A model generated the notes under the pieces. It searched no databases, was not told the origin of the DNA, and saw only the letters and a list, made by a program, of their open reading frames with translations. The position numbers and the translations under genes are program-made. Source: Amycolatopsis sp. NBC_01488 (GTDB lineage Bacteria; Actinomycetota; Actinomycetes; Mycobacteriales; Pseudonocardiaceae). From it: 64,000 nt of DNA. The DNA is taken from NCBI RefSeq assembly GCF_036227105.1, contig NZ_CP109434.1, positions 1,430,001 through 1,494,000 of the forward strand. The letters run 5' to 3'. Below are positions 34,478 through 43,213 of the stretch, piece after piece. Each line of letters begins with the position of its first letter. The first letter of the stretch is position 1.

Positions 34478-34871
34478 CCCAGCGCCGCTGCCAGGGCGTT
34501 TCGACCGCCCGTTCGTTGTAGTGCTCGCGGACCCAGGCCACCGCCTCGTCCGCGGGGACGCCGGACAAAGTCGCCAGGCAGGCCATCACCGTGCCGGTCC
34601 GCCCGGCGCCGCCGTAGCAGGCGACCTCGACGGTCTCGGTCTTCGCGCGTTCGTGCAGAGCCATGATCTGGCGCCGCGCGATCAGGGGTTGCGTCGGCAG
34701 CAGGAAGTCCGGCCAGGTGACCCATTCGTGCGGCCAGGTGATGCCCCCGCCGTGCTTGCGCCGCAGCCGGCTCGTCCCCAGGTAGAGCCCGAAGTCCGGC
34801 TCGGGTTCGTCGGGCCGTGGACGCCCCAGCCCACGGCCTCGGACCTGGACCCCGTCAGGGAATTCGACCAT
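34452..34871 (-). CDS. Protein-tyrosine-phosphatase-like protein
   Basis: Protein of 139 residues with a P-loop CYGGAGRTGT matching the C(X)5R active site of dual-specificity and tyrosine phosphatases. The residue before the Cys is Ala rather than the usual His (VEVACYGGAGR). A general-acid Asp could come from the WVTWPDF loop upstream. The N-terminal part starts MVEFPDGVQVRGRGLGRPR. The ATG at 34871 has GGAGGA in front; longer frames run into the divergent DUF1707 gene. Its 3' end overlaps the convergent DUF397 gene by 26 bp. The substrate is unknown. Confidence 0.7.
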   Translation of the reverse strand: MVEFPDGVQVRGRGLGRPRPDEPEPDFGLYLGTSRLRRKHGGGITWPHEWVTWPDFLLPTQPLIARRQIMALHERAKTETVEVACYGGAGRTGTVMACLATLSGVPADEAVAWVREHYNERAVETPWQRRWVSWFAKQS

Positions 34872-34932
34872 CAGCCCAGTGTCCTCCGGAAGAGGGACAC
34901 GCAGGGTGGTTTTCGCCGCTAAGCTCCGCCGG

Positions 34933-35571
34933 GTGAGCGAACTGACGCCCGACCAGATGCGGGCTTCCGACGCGGACCGCGAGCGCGTCGCGCAGGTGCT
35001 GCACAACGCCCTCTCGGAAGGGCGGATCACGGTGAACGAGCTGGAAGAGCGGCTCTCGACCGTGTATGCGGCGAAGACGCTGGGCGAGCTCAAGCCGGTG
35101 ACGGCGGACCTGCCGTCCTCGTCGGCGATGGTCGAACCGGCGGCCACGCGCGCCCTCGGCTTCCCCGACCAGCGCATCGGCGGCCACCCGGGCAGCCCGG
35201 TGTCGATCGGCGTGCTGTCGGGAGCGGTCCGCAAGGGCAGCTGGGTGCTGCCCCCGCAGCACAACAGCTTCGCGTTCTGGGGCGGCGCGGAGATCGACCT
35301 GCGCCAGGCCCGTTTCGCGGACAAGAACTGCACGATCACCGCGGTCGCCATCATGGGCGGCATCCAGATCACCGTCCCGGACGACATCAACGTCGACGTG
35401 ACGGGCATCGGCTTGATGGGCGGCTTCGTGCTGGAGGACAAGTCCGGCGCGCCCCCGGCCCCGGCGACGGCCCCGACGGTGAAGATCAACGGGCTGGCGT
35501 TCTGGGGCGGCGTCGTCGTCTACCGGAAGCCGGCTCGACGGACCGAGCCGCCGCAGATCGAAGGCGCCTGA
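34933..35571 (+). CDS. DUF1707 protein with LiaF-like C-terminal domain
   Basis: Protein of 212 residues. DUF1707 is at the N-terminus (MRASDADRERVAQVL, then HNALSEGRITVNELEERL), as seen in many actinobacterial SHOCT-like small regulators. A C-terminal beta-rich repeat domain carries FAFWGGAEIDLRQARF, ITAVAIMGGIQITVPDD and NGLAFWGGVVVYR, resembling cell-wall-active antibiotic response (LiaF/DUF2154) proteins. There is no membrane helix. GTG start at 34933 is chosen because the DUF1707 domain begins six residues later. It is divergent from the phosphatase gene. A role in envelope stress is inferred from the C-terminal family only. Confidence 0.82.
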   Translation: MSELTPDQMRASDADRERVAQVLHNALSEGRITVNELEERLSTVYAAKTLGELKPVTADLPSSSAMVEPAATRALGFPDQRIGGHPGSPVSIGVLSGAVRKGSWVLPPQHNSFAFWGGAEIDLRQARFADKNCTITAVAIMGGIQITVPDDINVDVTGIGLMGGFVLEDKSGAPPAPATAPTVKINGLAFWGGVVVYRKPARRTEPPQIEGA

Positions 35572-35655
35572 CCTCGGCGTTGTGACGTGTCACGCACGCA
35601 GCGTCACACCTGATGGGGGCTCGCACTGTCGGACCCGCCGCCTAGACTCAGGCCC

Positions 35656-36630
35656 ATGACAGCCACGACCAGCACACCAGCGGCGCCGGCCACCCCGGCA
35701 CCGCTGGTGGACGCGACTCGCGACGACGCGAGCCTGCGCCGCTTCCTGCTCGGGCTGCCCGGTGTCGACCAGGTCGGCGTCGAGCAGCGCGCGGCGGGCC
35801 TCGGCACGCGCAGCATCAAGAAGGACGCCAAGCGGTGGGCGATCGACACCGCCATCTCCATGGTCGACCTGACCACGCTGGAGGGCGCCGACACCCGCGG
35901 CAAGGTCCGGGCGCTCGCCGCGAAGGCCGTCCGACCCGATCCCGAACGGCAGGACACCCCGCGCGTCGCCGCCGTCTGCGTGTACCCGGACATGGTCGCC
36001 ACCGCCGTCGAGGCGCTCAAGGGCAGCGGGGTGCACGTCGCGAGCGTCGCCACCGGCTTCCCCGCGGGCCGCACTTCGCGGGAGATCAAGCTGGCCGACA
36101 CCAGGATCGCCGTCGACGCGGGCGCGCACGAAGTCGACATGGTGATCGACCGCGGCGCCTTCCTCGAGGGCCGCTACATGGCCGTCTTCGAGGAGATCCA
36201 GGCGATCAAGGCCGCCTGCGGCGACGCCCACCTCAAGGTCATCCTCGAGACCGGCGAGCTGGCGACCTACGACAACGTGCGGCGCGCGTCGTGGCTGGCG
36301 CTGCTGGCCGGCGGCGACTTCATCAAGACGTCCACCGGCAAGGTCTCCCCCGCTGCGACGCTGCCGGTCACCCACATCATGCTGCAGGCCGTCCACGACT
36401 GGCACGCGCAGACCGGCGAGCTGCGCGGCGTCAAGCCCGCGGGCGGCATCCGGACCACGAAGGACGCGATCAAGTACCTGGTCGCCGTGCACGAGGTCGC
36501 CGGCGAGCAGTGGCTGGTCCCGGACCTGTTCCGCTTCGGCGCGTCCAGCCTGCTCAACGACCTGCTGCTGCAGCGCCGCACCCAGGTGGACGGCCACTAC
36601 AGCGGCCCCGACTACGTGACGGTGGACTGA
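35656..36630 (+). CDS. deoC: Deoxyribose-phosphate aldolase
   Basis: Class I aldolase that cleaves 2-deoxyribose-5-phosphate to acetaldehyde and glyceraldehyde-3-phosphate. It is 324 residues, the longer DeoC subtype with an extended N-terminus. Key segments are VAAVCVYPDMV, VATGFPAG, the Asp in EVDMVIDRGA, LKVILETGEL, the Schiff-base Lys in DFIKTSTGK, and VKPAGGIRT with the second Lys. Its stop overlaps the first aldehyde dehydrogenase start (TGATG). The operon therefore pairs acetaldehyde release with its oxidation and completes the route from deoxynucleosides (PunA, DeoA, mutase) to central metabolism. Confidence 0.95.
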   Translation: MTATTSTPAAPATPAPLVDATRDDASLRRFLLGLPGVDQVGVEQRAAGLGTRSIKKDAKRWAIDTAISMVDLTTLEGADTRGKVRALAAKAVRPDPERQDTPRVAAVCVYPDMVATAVEALKGSGVHVASVATGFPAGRTSREIKLADTRIAVDAGAHEVDMVIDRGAFLEGRYMAVFEEIQAIKAACGDAHLKVILETGELATYDNVRRASWLALLAGGDFIKTSTGKVSPAATLPVTHIMLQAVHDWHAQTGELRGVKPAGGIRTTKDAIKYLVAVHEVAGEQWLVPDLFRFGASSLLNDLLLQRRTQVDGHYSGPDYVTVD

Positions 36631-38063
36631 TGCCTGTTTTCGAGTACGCACCGGCGCCCGAGTCACGCGCCATCGCGAACCTCAAGGACCACTACAAGCC
36701 GTTCGTCAACGGCGAGTTCGTCGACGGCTCGGGTGAGCCGCTCAAGACGATCAACCCGGCCACCGAAGAGGTCCTGGCCGAGGTCGGCACGGCGTCGAAG
36801 TCCGATGTGGACACCGCGGTCAAGGCCGCGCGCAAGGCGTACGGCTCCGTGTGGTCGAAGATGCCGGGCACCGAGCGCGCGAAGTACCTCTTCCGCATCG
36901 CGCGGCTGATCCAGGAGCGTTCGCGCGAGCTGGCGGTGCTGGAGAGCCTCGACAACGGCAAGCCGATCAAGGAGTCGCGCGACTCCGACGTCCCGACGGC
37001 GGCGGCGCACTTCTTCTACCACGCCGGCTGGGCCGACAAACTGGAGTACGCGGGGTACGGCCCGAACCCGCGGCCGCTGGGCGTCGCGGGCCAGATCATC
37101 CCGTGGAACTTCCCGCTGCTGATGCTGGCCTGGAAGATCGCGCCCGCGCTGGCGACCGGCAACACGGTGGTGCTGAAGCCGGCCGAGACGACGCCGTTGA
37201 CCGCGCTGGTGTTCGCCGAGATCTGCCAGCAGGCGGAGTTGCCGCCGGGCGTGGTGAACATCCTGCCGGGCGCCGGCGACATCGGCGCGTCCCTTGTGGA
37301 GCACGGCGACATCGACAAGATCGCCTTCACCGGTTCGACCGAGGTCGGCAAGGCGATCCAGCGCCAGGTCGCGGGCACGCCGAAGAAACTCACGCTGGAA
37401 CTGGGCGGCAAGGCGGCGAACATCGTGTTCGACGACGCGCCGCTCGACCAGGCCATCGAAGGCATCGTCAACGGCATCTTCTTCAACCAGGGCCACGTCT
37501 GCTGCGCAGGCTCGCGGCTGCTGGTGCAGGAGTCCATCGCCGAAGAGGTGCTCGAGAAGCTGCGCTACCGCGTCTCGACGCTGCGGATCGGCGATCCGCT
37601 GGACAAGAACACCGACATCGGCGCGATCAACTCGGCCGAGCAGCTGGCGAAGATCCGCGGGCTCGTCGAGTCGGGTGACGCCGAGGGCGCGCAGCGCTGG
37701 ACCAGCCCGTGCCCGGTGCCGGACCGCGGCTTCTTCTTCGCCCCGACGGTGTTCGCGAACGTCCACCAGTCGATGCGGATCGCGCGCGAGGAGATCTTCG
37801 GGCCGGTGCTGTCGGTGCTGACGTTCCGCACGCCGGACGAAGCTGTCGCGAAGGCCAACAACACGCCGTACGGGCTTTCGGCCGGTATCTGGACCGAAAA
37901 GGGCTCCCGGATCCTGTGGATGGCGAACCAGCTGCGCGCGGGCGTGGTCTGGGCCAACACGTTCAACCGCTTCGACCCCGCCGCACCGTTCGGCGGCTAC
38001 CAGGAATCCGGCTTCGGGCGCGAAGGCGGCCGCACCGGGCTGGAGGGTTACCTGAATGTCTGA
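36630..38063 (+). CDS. NAD(P)-dependent aldehyde dehydrogenase
   Basis: Full-length ALDH of 477 residues. The substrate and cofactor motifs are PWNFPLLMLAWKIAPAL (oxyanion Asn), VVLKPAETTPL, FTGSTEVGKAI, the catalytic Glu in LELGGKAANIV and the nucleophile Cys in FNQGHVCCAGSRL. The EEIFGPVLSV region follows at the C-terminus. It is coupled to deoC by TGATG, which makes acetaldehyde from deoxyribose breakdown the likely substrate (inference). Its stop overlaps the next gene by eight bases. Confidence 0.93.
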   Translation: MPVFEYAPAPESRAIANLKDHYKPFVNGEFVDGSGEPLKTINPATEEVLAEVGTASKSDVDTAVKAARKAYGSVWSKMPGTERAKYLFRIARLIQERSRELAVLESLDNGKPIKESRDSDVPTAAAHFFYHAGWADKLEYAGYGPNPRPLGVAGQIIPWNFPLLMLAWKIAPALATGNTVVLKPAETTPLTALVFAEICQQAELPPGVVNILPGAGDIGASLVEHGDIDKIAFTGSTEVGKAIQRQVAGTPKKLTLELGGKAANIVFDDAPLDQAIEGIVNGIFFNQGHVCCAGSRLLVQESIAEEVLEKLRYRVSTLRIGDPLDKNTDIGAINSAEQLAKIRGLVESGDAEGAQRWTSPCPVPDRGFFFAPTVFANVHQSMRIAREEIFGPVLSVLTFRTPDEAVAKANNTPYGLSAGIWTEKGSRILWMANQLRAGVVWANTFNRFDPAAPFGGYQESGFGREGGRTGLEGYLNV

Positions 38064-38922
38064 CCGAATCTCCGTCGCGAAGACGTACAAGCTCTACGTC
38101 GGCGGCAAGTTCCCGCGCTCGGAGTCCGGCCGGGTGTACCCGGTGACGGACGCGAAGGGCAAGTTCCTGGCGAACGCGGCACACGCGTCCCGCAAGGACG
38201 TCCGTGACGCGGTGGTGGCGGCCCGCAAGGCGTTCCCGGGCTGGTCGGCGGCGACGGCGTACAACCGTGGCCAGGTGCTGTACCGGGTGGCCGAGGTCCT
38301 GGAAGGCCGTCGCGACCAGTTCGTCGCGGAAGTGTCCTCTTCGGAGGGTCTGGCCGCGAAGAAGGCCGAGTCCATTGTGGATGCGGCGATCGACCGCTGG
38401 GTCTGGTACGCGGGCTGGACGGACAAGATCGCGTCGGTCCTGGGTTCGGCAAACCCCGTGGCGGGGCCGTACTTCTCGTTCACGGTCCCGGAGCCGACGG
38501 GCGTGGTGGGCGTTCTGGCGCCGCAGGCGTCGTCGTTGCTGGGCCTGGTCGAGGTGCTGGCTCCGGTCCTGGCCACGGGCTCGACGGCGGTGGTGGTCTC
38601 GAGCGCGGAGCGTCCCCTCCCGGCGATCACGCTGTCGGAAGTGCTGGCGACGTCCGACGTCCCGGGCGGAGTGGCGAACATCCTGACGGGCCGCGCCTCG
38701 GAGCTGGGCCCGTGGCTGGCCTCGCACGGCGACGTCAACGCGCTGGACCCCACGGGAGCGGCTCCATCGGATCGTCCGGAGCTGGCACGTGAAGCGGCGA
38801 ACACGGTGAAGCGGGTCCTGACGGTCCCGGAGGCGGAGCCGGACTGGACTGCGGCGCCGGACTTGACCCGGCTGCGGCGGTACCTGGAGGCGAAGACGGT
38901 CTGGCACCCGCTGGGCGTCTGA
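38056..38922 (+). CDS. Truncated aldehyde-dehydrogenase-like protein, no catalytic domain
   Basis: Protein of 288 residues that aligns only with the N-terminal, cofactor-binding half of ALDHs: LYVGGKFPRSESGRVYPV, then VRDAVVAARKAFPGWSAATA, and EPTGVVGVLAPQASSLLGLV in place of the oxyanion-hole region. The catalytic Cys loop and most of the Glu motif are absent. The last 80 residues diverge to a short tail ending LEAKTVWHPLGV. The frame is clean and the gene is coupled to the full-length ALDH (8-bp overlap), so this looks like a maintained companion, not decay. It may form a heteromeric complex with the neighbour (inference). Confidence 0.75.
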   Translation: MSDRISVAKTYKLYVGGKFPRSESGRVYPVTDAKGKFLANAAHASRKDVRDAVVAARKAFPGWSAATAYNRGQVLYRVAEVLEGRRDQFVAEVSSSEGLAAKKAESIVDAAIDRWVWYAGWTDKIASVLGSANPVAGPYFSFTVPEPTGVVGVLAPQASSLLGLVEVLAPVLATGSTAVVVSSAERPLPAITLSEVLATSDVPGGVANILTGRASELGPWLASHGDVNALDPTGAAPSDRPELAREAANTVKRVLTVPEAEPDWTAAPDLTRLRRYLEAKTVWHPLGV

Positions 38923-38928
38923 GTTCTC

Positions 38929-38977
38929 CATGAGGGGCACCTTCATGGCTCTCGAGGCCAGGAAGGTGCCCCTCATG
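38929..38977. terminator. 16-bp bidirectional terminator hairpin
   Basis: Perfect inverted repeat catgaggggcaccttc (38929-38944) / gaaggtgcccctcatg (38962-38977) with a 17-base loop. It lies between the convergent deoC-ALDH operon and the lipoprotein gene, whose stop is at 38982. Confidence 0.8.
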
Positions 38978-38981
38978 GCAG

Positions 38982-39848
38982 TCAGCTCATCGTCACCGAG
39001 AAGTCCGTCAGCGTGAACCTCGCCTTGCCCCCACCGGTCGAACAGAACTCGATGCCGTAGCCGATCTGGTTCACCGTGGGGTTCGGGGGGATCAGGCCCT
39101 TGCCGATCGCCCAGGCGATCATCGCCTTCAGGTCCAGGCTGCCCGAGTACTGCGTCGACCGCGAAACGAACGCCAGGTACCCGTCGTTGTCCGCCCAGAC
39201 GTCGTAACTCTGGCCCGCCGCCGTGTACGTCGCCAGCTTGTCGCCCGAGGGCTGCTGCTTCAGGTTCTCCGTCCACACCATCAGCTCGCTGACGCCCTTG
39301 CCGTCGCCGACTCCGTTGAGCCACAGGTCGTACGCCACGTCGTAGACGCCCACGCCCGGGCCGCGGCCGGCGAACGTCGTCTTGATCACCGAATAGTCGT
39401 TGAACGGTTTCCCATTCTGGTCATTGATGTCCTTGTGCACATTCGGATAGGTTTTCACCGACGTCGAGTCGGGTTGGGTGGATTCGACGTACCAGTTGTC
39501 GTACGCGCACGCTTTGAGCGTTTCCGGACCCGCTTCGGCGGAGTTCCACATGTTGTTGTGGACGTAGTAGCCGCCGTCCGACCAGCCGCCGTCGGCGTCG
39601 GACGTCGAGAACTCCGGGCTGCGGCAGCCGCGCACCGGTGTCGTCGACGGTGGCGTCGGAGTCGGTACCACAGCACGGGAAGACGGTGTCGGCGACACCG
39701 AAGTCGAAGGCTCCGCGGACACGCTCGGCGCCGTCGTCGTCGCGGCCACCGGGGCGGGCGCCGCGACGCCGCCGACCGGGCCGTCACCGCAGGCGGCGAC
39801 CGCCAGGAAGGGAATCGTCAACACCACGGCCAGCATTCTTCGTCGCAT
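38982..39848 (-). CDS. GH12-like secreted lipoprotein
   Basis: Protein of 288 residues. The signal peptide ends in lipobox AVAAC (LAVAACGDG), then a Ser/Thr/Pro-rich linker of about 50 residues. The C-terminal domain has features of glycoside hydrolase family 12: YVHNNMWNS near the N-terminus, the nucleophile region ELMVW with its Glu, WADNDGYLAFVSR, LDLKAMIAWAI, and IEFCSTGGGKARF with the presumed acid/base Glu. Both catalytic Glu positions appear conserved, suggesting a xyloglucanase or endo-beta-glucanase fold tethered to the membrane. The family call is by motif resemblance. The length and spacing of the N-terminal part are atypical. Confidence 0.65.
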   Translation of the reverse strand: MRRRMLAVVLTIPFLAVAACGDGPVGGVAAPAPVAATTTAPSVSAEPSTSVSPTPSSRAVVPTPTPPSTTPVRGCRSPEFSTSDADGGWSDGGYYVHNNMWNSAEAGPETLKACAYDNWYVESTQPDSTSVKTYPNVHKDINDQNGKPFNDYSVIKTTFAGRGPGVGVYDVAYDLWLNGVGDGKGVSELMVWTENLKQQPSGDKLATYTAAGQSYDVWADNDGYLAFVSRSTQYSGSLDLKAMIAWAIGKGLIPPNPTVNQIGYGIEFCSTGGGKARFTLTDFSVTMS

Positions 39849-39910
39849 TTTCCCGCCCGCAACCCGAATTCGGCAGAACGAAGCGGAACACTAACACGGA
39901 AACCAAAGAA

Positions 39911-40561
39911 TCAGCTGTGGTCTTCGGCGGGGTCCAGATCGTGCGACGTGATCGGGCGACCGGGAAGCTCGGTGCCCGGGAGCGCGCTGAGCCCGTCGAT
40001 CATGATCCCGACGCAGCGGCGCGCCGCCATCTCGGCCACCTCCGGCGCCTTCGCCCGCACCTGCCGCAGCAGCGTCGCGAACAGGATCGCGATGTCACCC
40101 GCGCCGACGTCCCGGCGGAGTTTGCCCTCGGCCTGCGCGCCACGGACGAAGCCGTCCAGGACCTCGAGGATCTCGTCGCGCAGGCGGCGGACCTCCGGGT
40201 CGCCCTTCAGGATCACCAGTGCCCGGTGCGACACCATCGCCAGCTGGACGACCAGTTGCAGCTCGACCGACTGCCGCAGCAGCCGCTCGAGCGCGCGCCA
40301 CGGCGACGTCTCCTCCGCGGCGATCGCGCGGGCGTCGATCAGCACGCGCTCGAAGTTGTCCATCGCGACCGCGCGGACCAGCGCGTCCCGGTCCGGGAAC
40401 CGGCGGTAGAGCGTGCCGACGCCGACGCCGGCCGCGCGGGCGATCTCCTCCATCGGCACTTCGGGACCGGAGACGGCGAAAATGGCCTTCGCGGCGGCCA
40501 GGATCTGGTCGCGGTTGCGGCGTGCGTCCGCCCGCAGGGTGGTCTCGGGGTCTGCCGTCAT
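39911..40561 (-). CDS. TetR-family regulator divergent from the P450 pair
   Basis: Protein of 216 residues. The helix-turn-helix is RRNRDQILAAAKAIFAVSG, then VPMEEIARAAGVGVGTLYRR (recognition helix VGVGTLYRRF). The C-terminal ligand-binding domain has the TetR_C_33/SbtR-like wording LLRQSVELQLVVQLAMVSHR. ATG 40561 has GAGAGG upstream; an in-frame ATG at 40603 would add 14 residues. It is divergent from the first P450 gene with 179 bp between starts. It probably represses the P450-P450-ferredoxin operon until a substrate-like ligand is bound (inference). Confidence 0.88.
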   Translation of the reverse strand: MTADPETTLRADARRNRDQILAAAKAIFAVSGPEVPMEEIARAAGVGVGTLYRRFPDRDALVRAVAMDNFERVLIDARAIAAEETSPWRALERLLRQSVELQLVVQLAMVSHRALVILKGDPEVRRLRDEILEVLDGFVRGAQAEGKLRRDVGAGDIAILFATLLRQVRAKAPEVAEMAARRCVGIMIDGLSALPGTELPGRPITSHDLDPAEDHS

Positions 40562-40740
40562 GCCGTTCGCCTCTCGCTGGATCGCGCGGGGTGATTCTCG
40601 CATGGTCAGGCGGCCACACACTCGGACTGCACCGCGTCACCCGTTAGCTAGTGGACGACTTCCTTCCGCTTCGGTACGTTGGATCGCAGAACCGGAATGT
40701 AATCCTCCGCATACGTTACGTCTGTTTTAGGGGGTCCCCA

Positions 40741-41961
40741 ATGACCGAAGTCGCCGAACCCGCCACGCAGGGCGAGGTGTTCCCGCTGGCGCGGAGCTGC
40801 CCGTTCGCGCCGCCGCCGGCCTACGAAAAGCTCCGCGAAGCAGGCCCGGTCCAGCGGGTCGGCCTGCCCGACGGCTCGGAAGCCTGGGCCATCACGCGGC
40901 TGGAAGAAGTCCGGCAGGTGCTGACCGACCCGCGGTTCAGCTCCAACCGGTTCAACCCGGGCTTCCCGGTGCTGACGAAGGCGGGGCGTCCGCAGCGCCG
41001 CCGCTTCACCGCGTCGCTGATCAACATGGATCCCCCGGAGCACGGCGCCGCCCGCCGCGAGGTCGTCGGCGAGTTCACCGTCAAGCGCATGAAGGCGCTG
41101 CAGCCGCGGATCCAGCAGATCGTCGACGAGCACATCGACGCGATCCTGGCCGGCCCGAAGCCCGCCGACCTGGTCTCGGCGCTCTCGCTGCCGGTGCCGT
41201 CGCTGGTCATCTGCGAGCAGCTCGGTGTCCCGTACGCCGACCACGACTTCTTCCAATCGCGCAGCTCCACCCTGCTGAACCGGGAGGTGACGCAGGAGGC
41301 GCGGATGCAGGCCGTCGAAGAGATGCAGGGCTACCTCGACGAGCTGGTCGCCGCCAAGGAGGCCGACCCCACCGACGACCTCCTCGGCCGCCAGATCCTC
41401 AAGCAGCGCGAGGAACACGGCGACGTCGACCACGACTCGCTGGTCTCGCTGGCGTTCCTCCTGCTCCTCGCCGGGCACGAGACGACGGCGAACATGATCT
41501 CGCTCGGCACCGTCGCACTCCTGGAGAACCCGGACCAGCTCGCGATCATCAAGAACGACCCCGGCAAGACGCTCGACGCCGTCGAGGAGCTGCTCCGGTA
41601 CTTCACGATCGCGGAGTTCGCGACCTCGCGCGTCGCCACCGAGGACGTCGAGATCGGCGGCCAGCTGATCCGCGAAGGCGAGGGCGTCCTCGGCCTCAGC
41701 TACTCCGGCAACCGCGACGAGGCCGCGTTCGAGAACGCCGACGAGCTCGACCTGGAGCGCGGCGCGCGCCACCACGTCGCGTTCGGCTTCGGCCCGCACC
41801 AGTGCCTGGGGCAGAACCTGGCCCGGATGGAGCTGCAGATCGTCTTCGACACGCTCTTCCGCCGCATCCCGGAGCTGAAGCTGGCCGCGCCGGTCGACCA
41901 ACTGCCGTTCAAGCACGACGCGTCGATCTTCGGCCTGTACTGCCTGCCCGTGACCTGGTGA
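40741..41961 (+). CDS. Cytochrome P450 (CYP105-like), first of a tandem pair
   Basis: Soluble class I bacterial P450 of 406 residues. The start SCPFAPPPAYEKLRE is typical of CYP105. The I-helix is LLLLAGHETTANM with the acid-alcohol pair, the K-helix ExxR is EELLRY, and the heme loop is FGFGPHQCLGQNLAR with the axial Cys. It takes electrons via the small ferredoxin gene two positions on. ATG start. The next P450 gene starts 11 bp after the stop. CYP105 members hydroxylate diverse drugs and secondary metabolites; the natural substrate is not predictable here. Confidence 0.95.
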   Translation: MTEVAEPATQGEVFPLARSCPFAPPPAYEKLREAGPVQRVGLPDGSEAWAITRLEEVRQVLTDPRFSSNRFNPGFPVLTKAGRPQRRRFTASLINMDPPEHGAARREVVGEFTVKRMKALQPRIQQIVDEHIDAILAGPKPADLVSALSLPVPSLVICEQLGVPYADHDFFQSRSSTLLNREVTQEARMQAVEEMQGYLDELVAAKEADPTDDLLGRQILKQREEHGDVDHDSLVSLAFLLLLAGHETTANMISLGTVALLENPDQLAIIKNDPGKTLDAVEELLRYFTIAEFATSRVATEDVEIGGQLIREGEGVLGLSYSGNRDEAAFENADELDLERGARHHVAFGFGPHQCLGQNLARMELQIVFDTLFRRIPELKLAAPVDQLPFKHDASIFGLYCLPVTW

Positions 41962-41972
41962 AGGGGGAAGTC

Positions 41973-43172
41973 ATGACCACCGTCGAACAGCACCAGTTCC
42001 CGATGACCCGCACGTGCCCGTTCGCGCCGCCGCCGGCGTACGAGGAGATCCGCGAAGAGGATCCGGTGTCGAAGGTGGGGCTGCCCGACGGCGGCTGGGC
42101 CTGGGTGGTCAGCAGGCACGAGGACGTCCGGACCGTGCTGAACGACCGGCGGTTCAGCGCCGACCGGCAGCACGCGGACTTCCCGCAGCTGGTCAAGGGC
42201 GGGTTCCGCCGGCAGGGCGACGAGCGCACCATGATCACCATGGACGCGCCCGAGCACGGGCCGGCCCGCAAGGCCGTGCTCGGCGAGTTCACTGTGCGCC
42301 GGATGGAGGCACTGCGGCCGCGGATCCAGGAGATCGTGGACGGGCAGATCGACGCGCTGCTGGCCGGGCCGAAGCCCGGTGACCTGGTCGAGGCGCTGTC
42401 GCTGCCGGTGCCGTCGCTGGTGATCTGCGAGATGCTCGGCGTCCCGTACGCCGACCACGGCTTCTTCCAGACCCACACGGCGAAGCTGATCAAGCGCTCG
42501 ACCACGCCGGAGGAGCGGCGGGCGGCGTTCGACACCGTCCGCGGGTACATGGCCGACCTCATCGCGGAGAAGGAGGCGAGCCCGCCGGACGACCTGCTCG
42601 GGCGGCAGATCGTCAAGCTCCGCGAGGACGGCACCTACCGGCGCGAGTCGCTGGCCGCGACCGGGTTCCTGCTGCTGGTGGCCGGGCACGAGACGACGGC
42701 GAACATGATCTCGCTGTCCACCGTGGCGTTCCTGCAGAACCCGGAGCAGCTCGCGGCGATCAAGGCCGACCCGGGCAAGACGCTCGACGCCGTCGAGGAG
42801 ATGCTGCGCTACTGGACGATCGTCGACGCGGCCACCGCGCGGCTGTGCGTCGAGGACGTCGAGGTCGGCGGGCAGCTGATCAAGGCCGGGGAAGGCGTGC
42901 TGGCGCTGGGCTACGCGGCGAACCGCGACCCGCGGGCGTTCGAGAACGCCGACGAGCTGGACATCGAGCGCGGCGCCCGCCACCACGTCGCGTTCGGCTT
43001 CGGGCCGCACCAGTGCCTCGGCCAGAACCTGGCCCGGATGGAGCTGCAGATCGTGTTCGACACGCTGTTCCGCCGCATTCCGACGCTGCAGCTGGCCGCC
43101 GACGTCGACGATCTGCCGTTCAAGGACGACGCGAACATCTACGGCCTGTACCGGCTGCCGGTGACCTGGTAG
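41973..43172 (+). CDS. Cytochrome P450 (CYP105-like), second of the tandem pair
   Basis: Protein of 399 residues, plainly homologous to the preceding P450 along its whole length. The stretch from FENADELD through the heme loop FGFGPHQCLGQNLAR to LFRRIP is almost identical, while the N-terminal third and substrate-recognition regions differ (for example KGGFRRQGDERTMITMD). I-helix AGHETTANM and K-helix EEMLRY are intact. The pair is a tandem duplication followed by divergence of substrate loops. The two enzymes may act successively on one molecule or widen the substrate range. AAGGGGGAAG upstream serves as ribosome binding site. Confidence 0.95.
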   Translation: MTTVEQHQFPMTRTCPFAPPPAYEEIREEDPVSKVGLPDGGWAWVVSRHEDVRTVLNDRRFSADRQHADFPQLVKGGFRRQGDERTMITMDAPEHGPARKAVLGEFTVRRMEALRPRIQEIVDGQIDALLAGPKPGDLVEALSLPVPSLVICEMLGVPYADHGFFQTHTAKLIKRSTTPEERRAAFDTVRGYMADLIAEKEASPPDDLLGRQIVKLREDGTYRRESLAATGFLLLVAGHETTANMISLSTVAFLQNPEQLAAIKADPGKTLDAVEEMLRYWTIVDAATARLCVEDVEVGGQLIKAGEGVLALGYAANRDPRAFENADELDIERGARHHVAFGFGPHQCLGQNLARMELQIVFDTLFRRIPTLQLAADVDDLPFKDDANIYGLYRLPVTW

Positions 43173-43213
43173 AGATCGACCGGACGGCCCTCCCACCACA
43201 GGAGAGAAGAACC

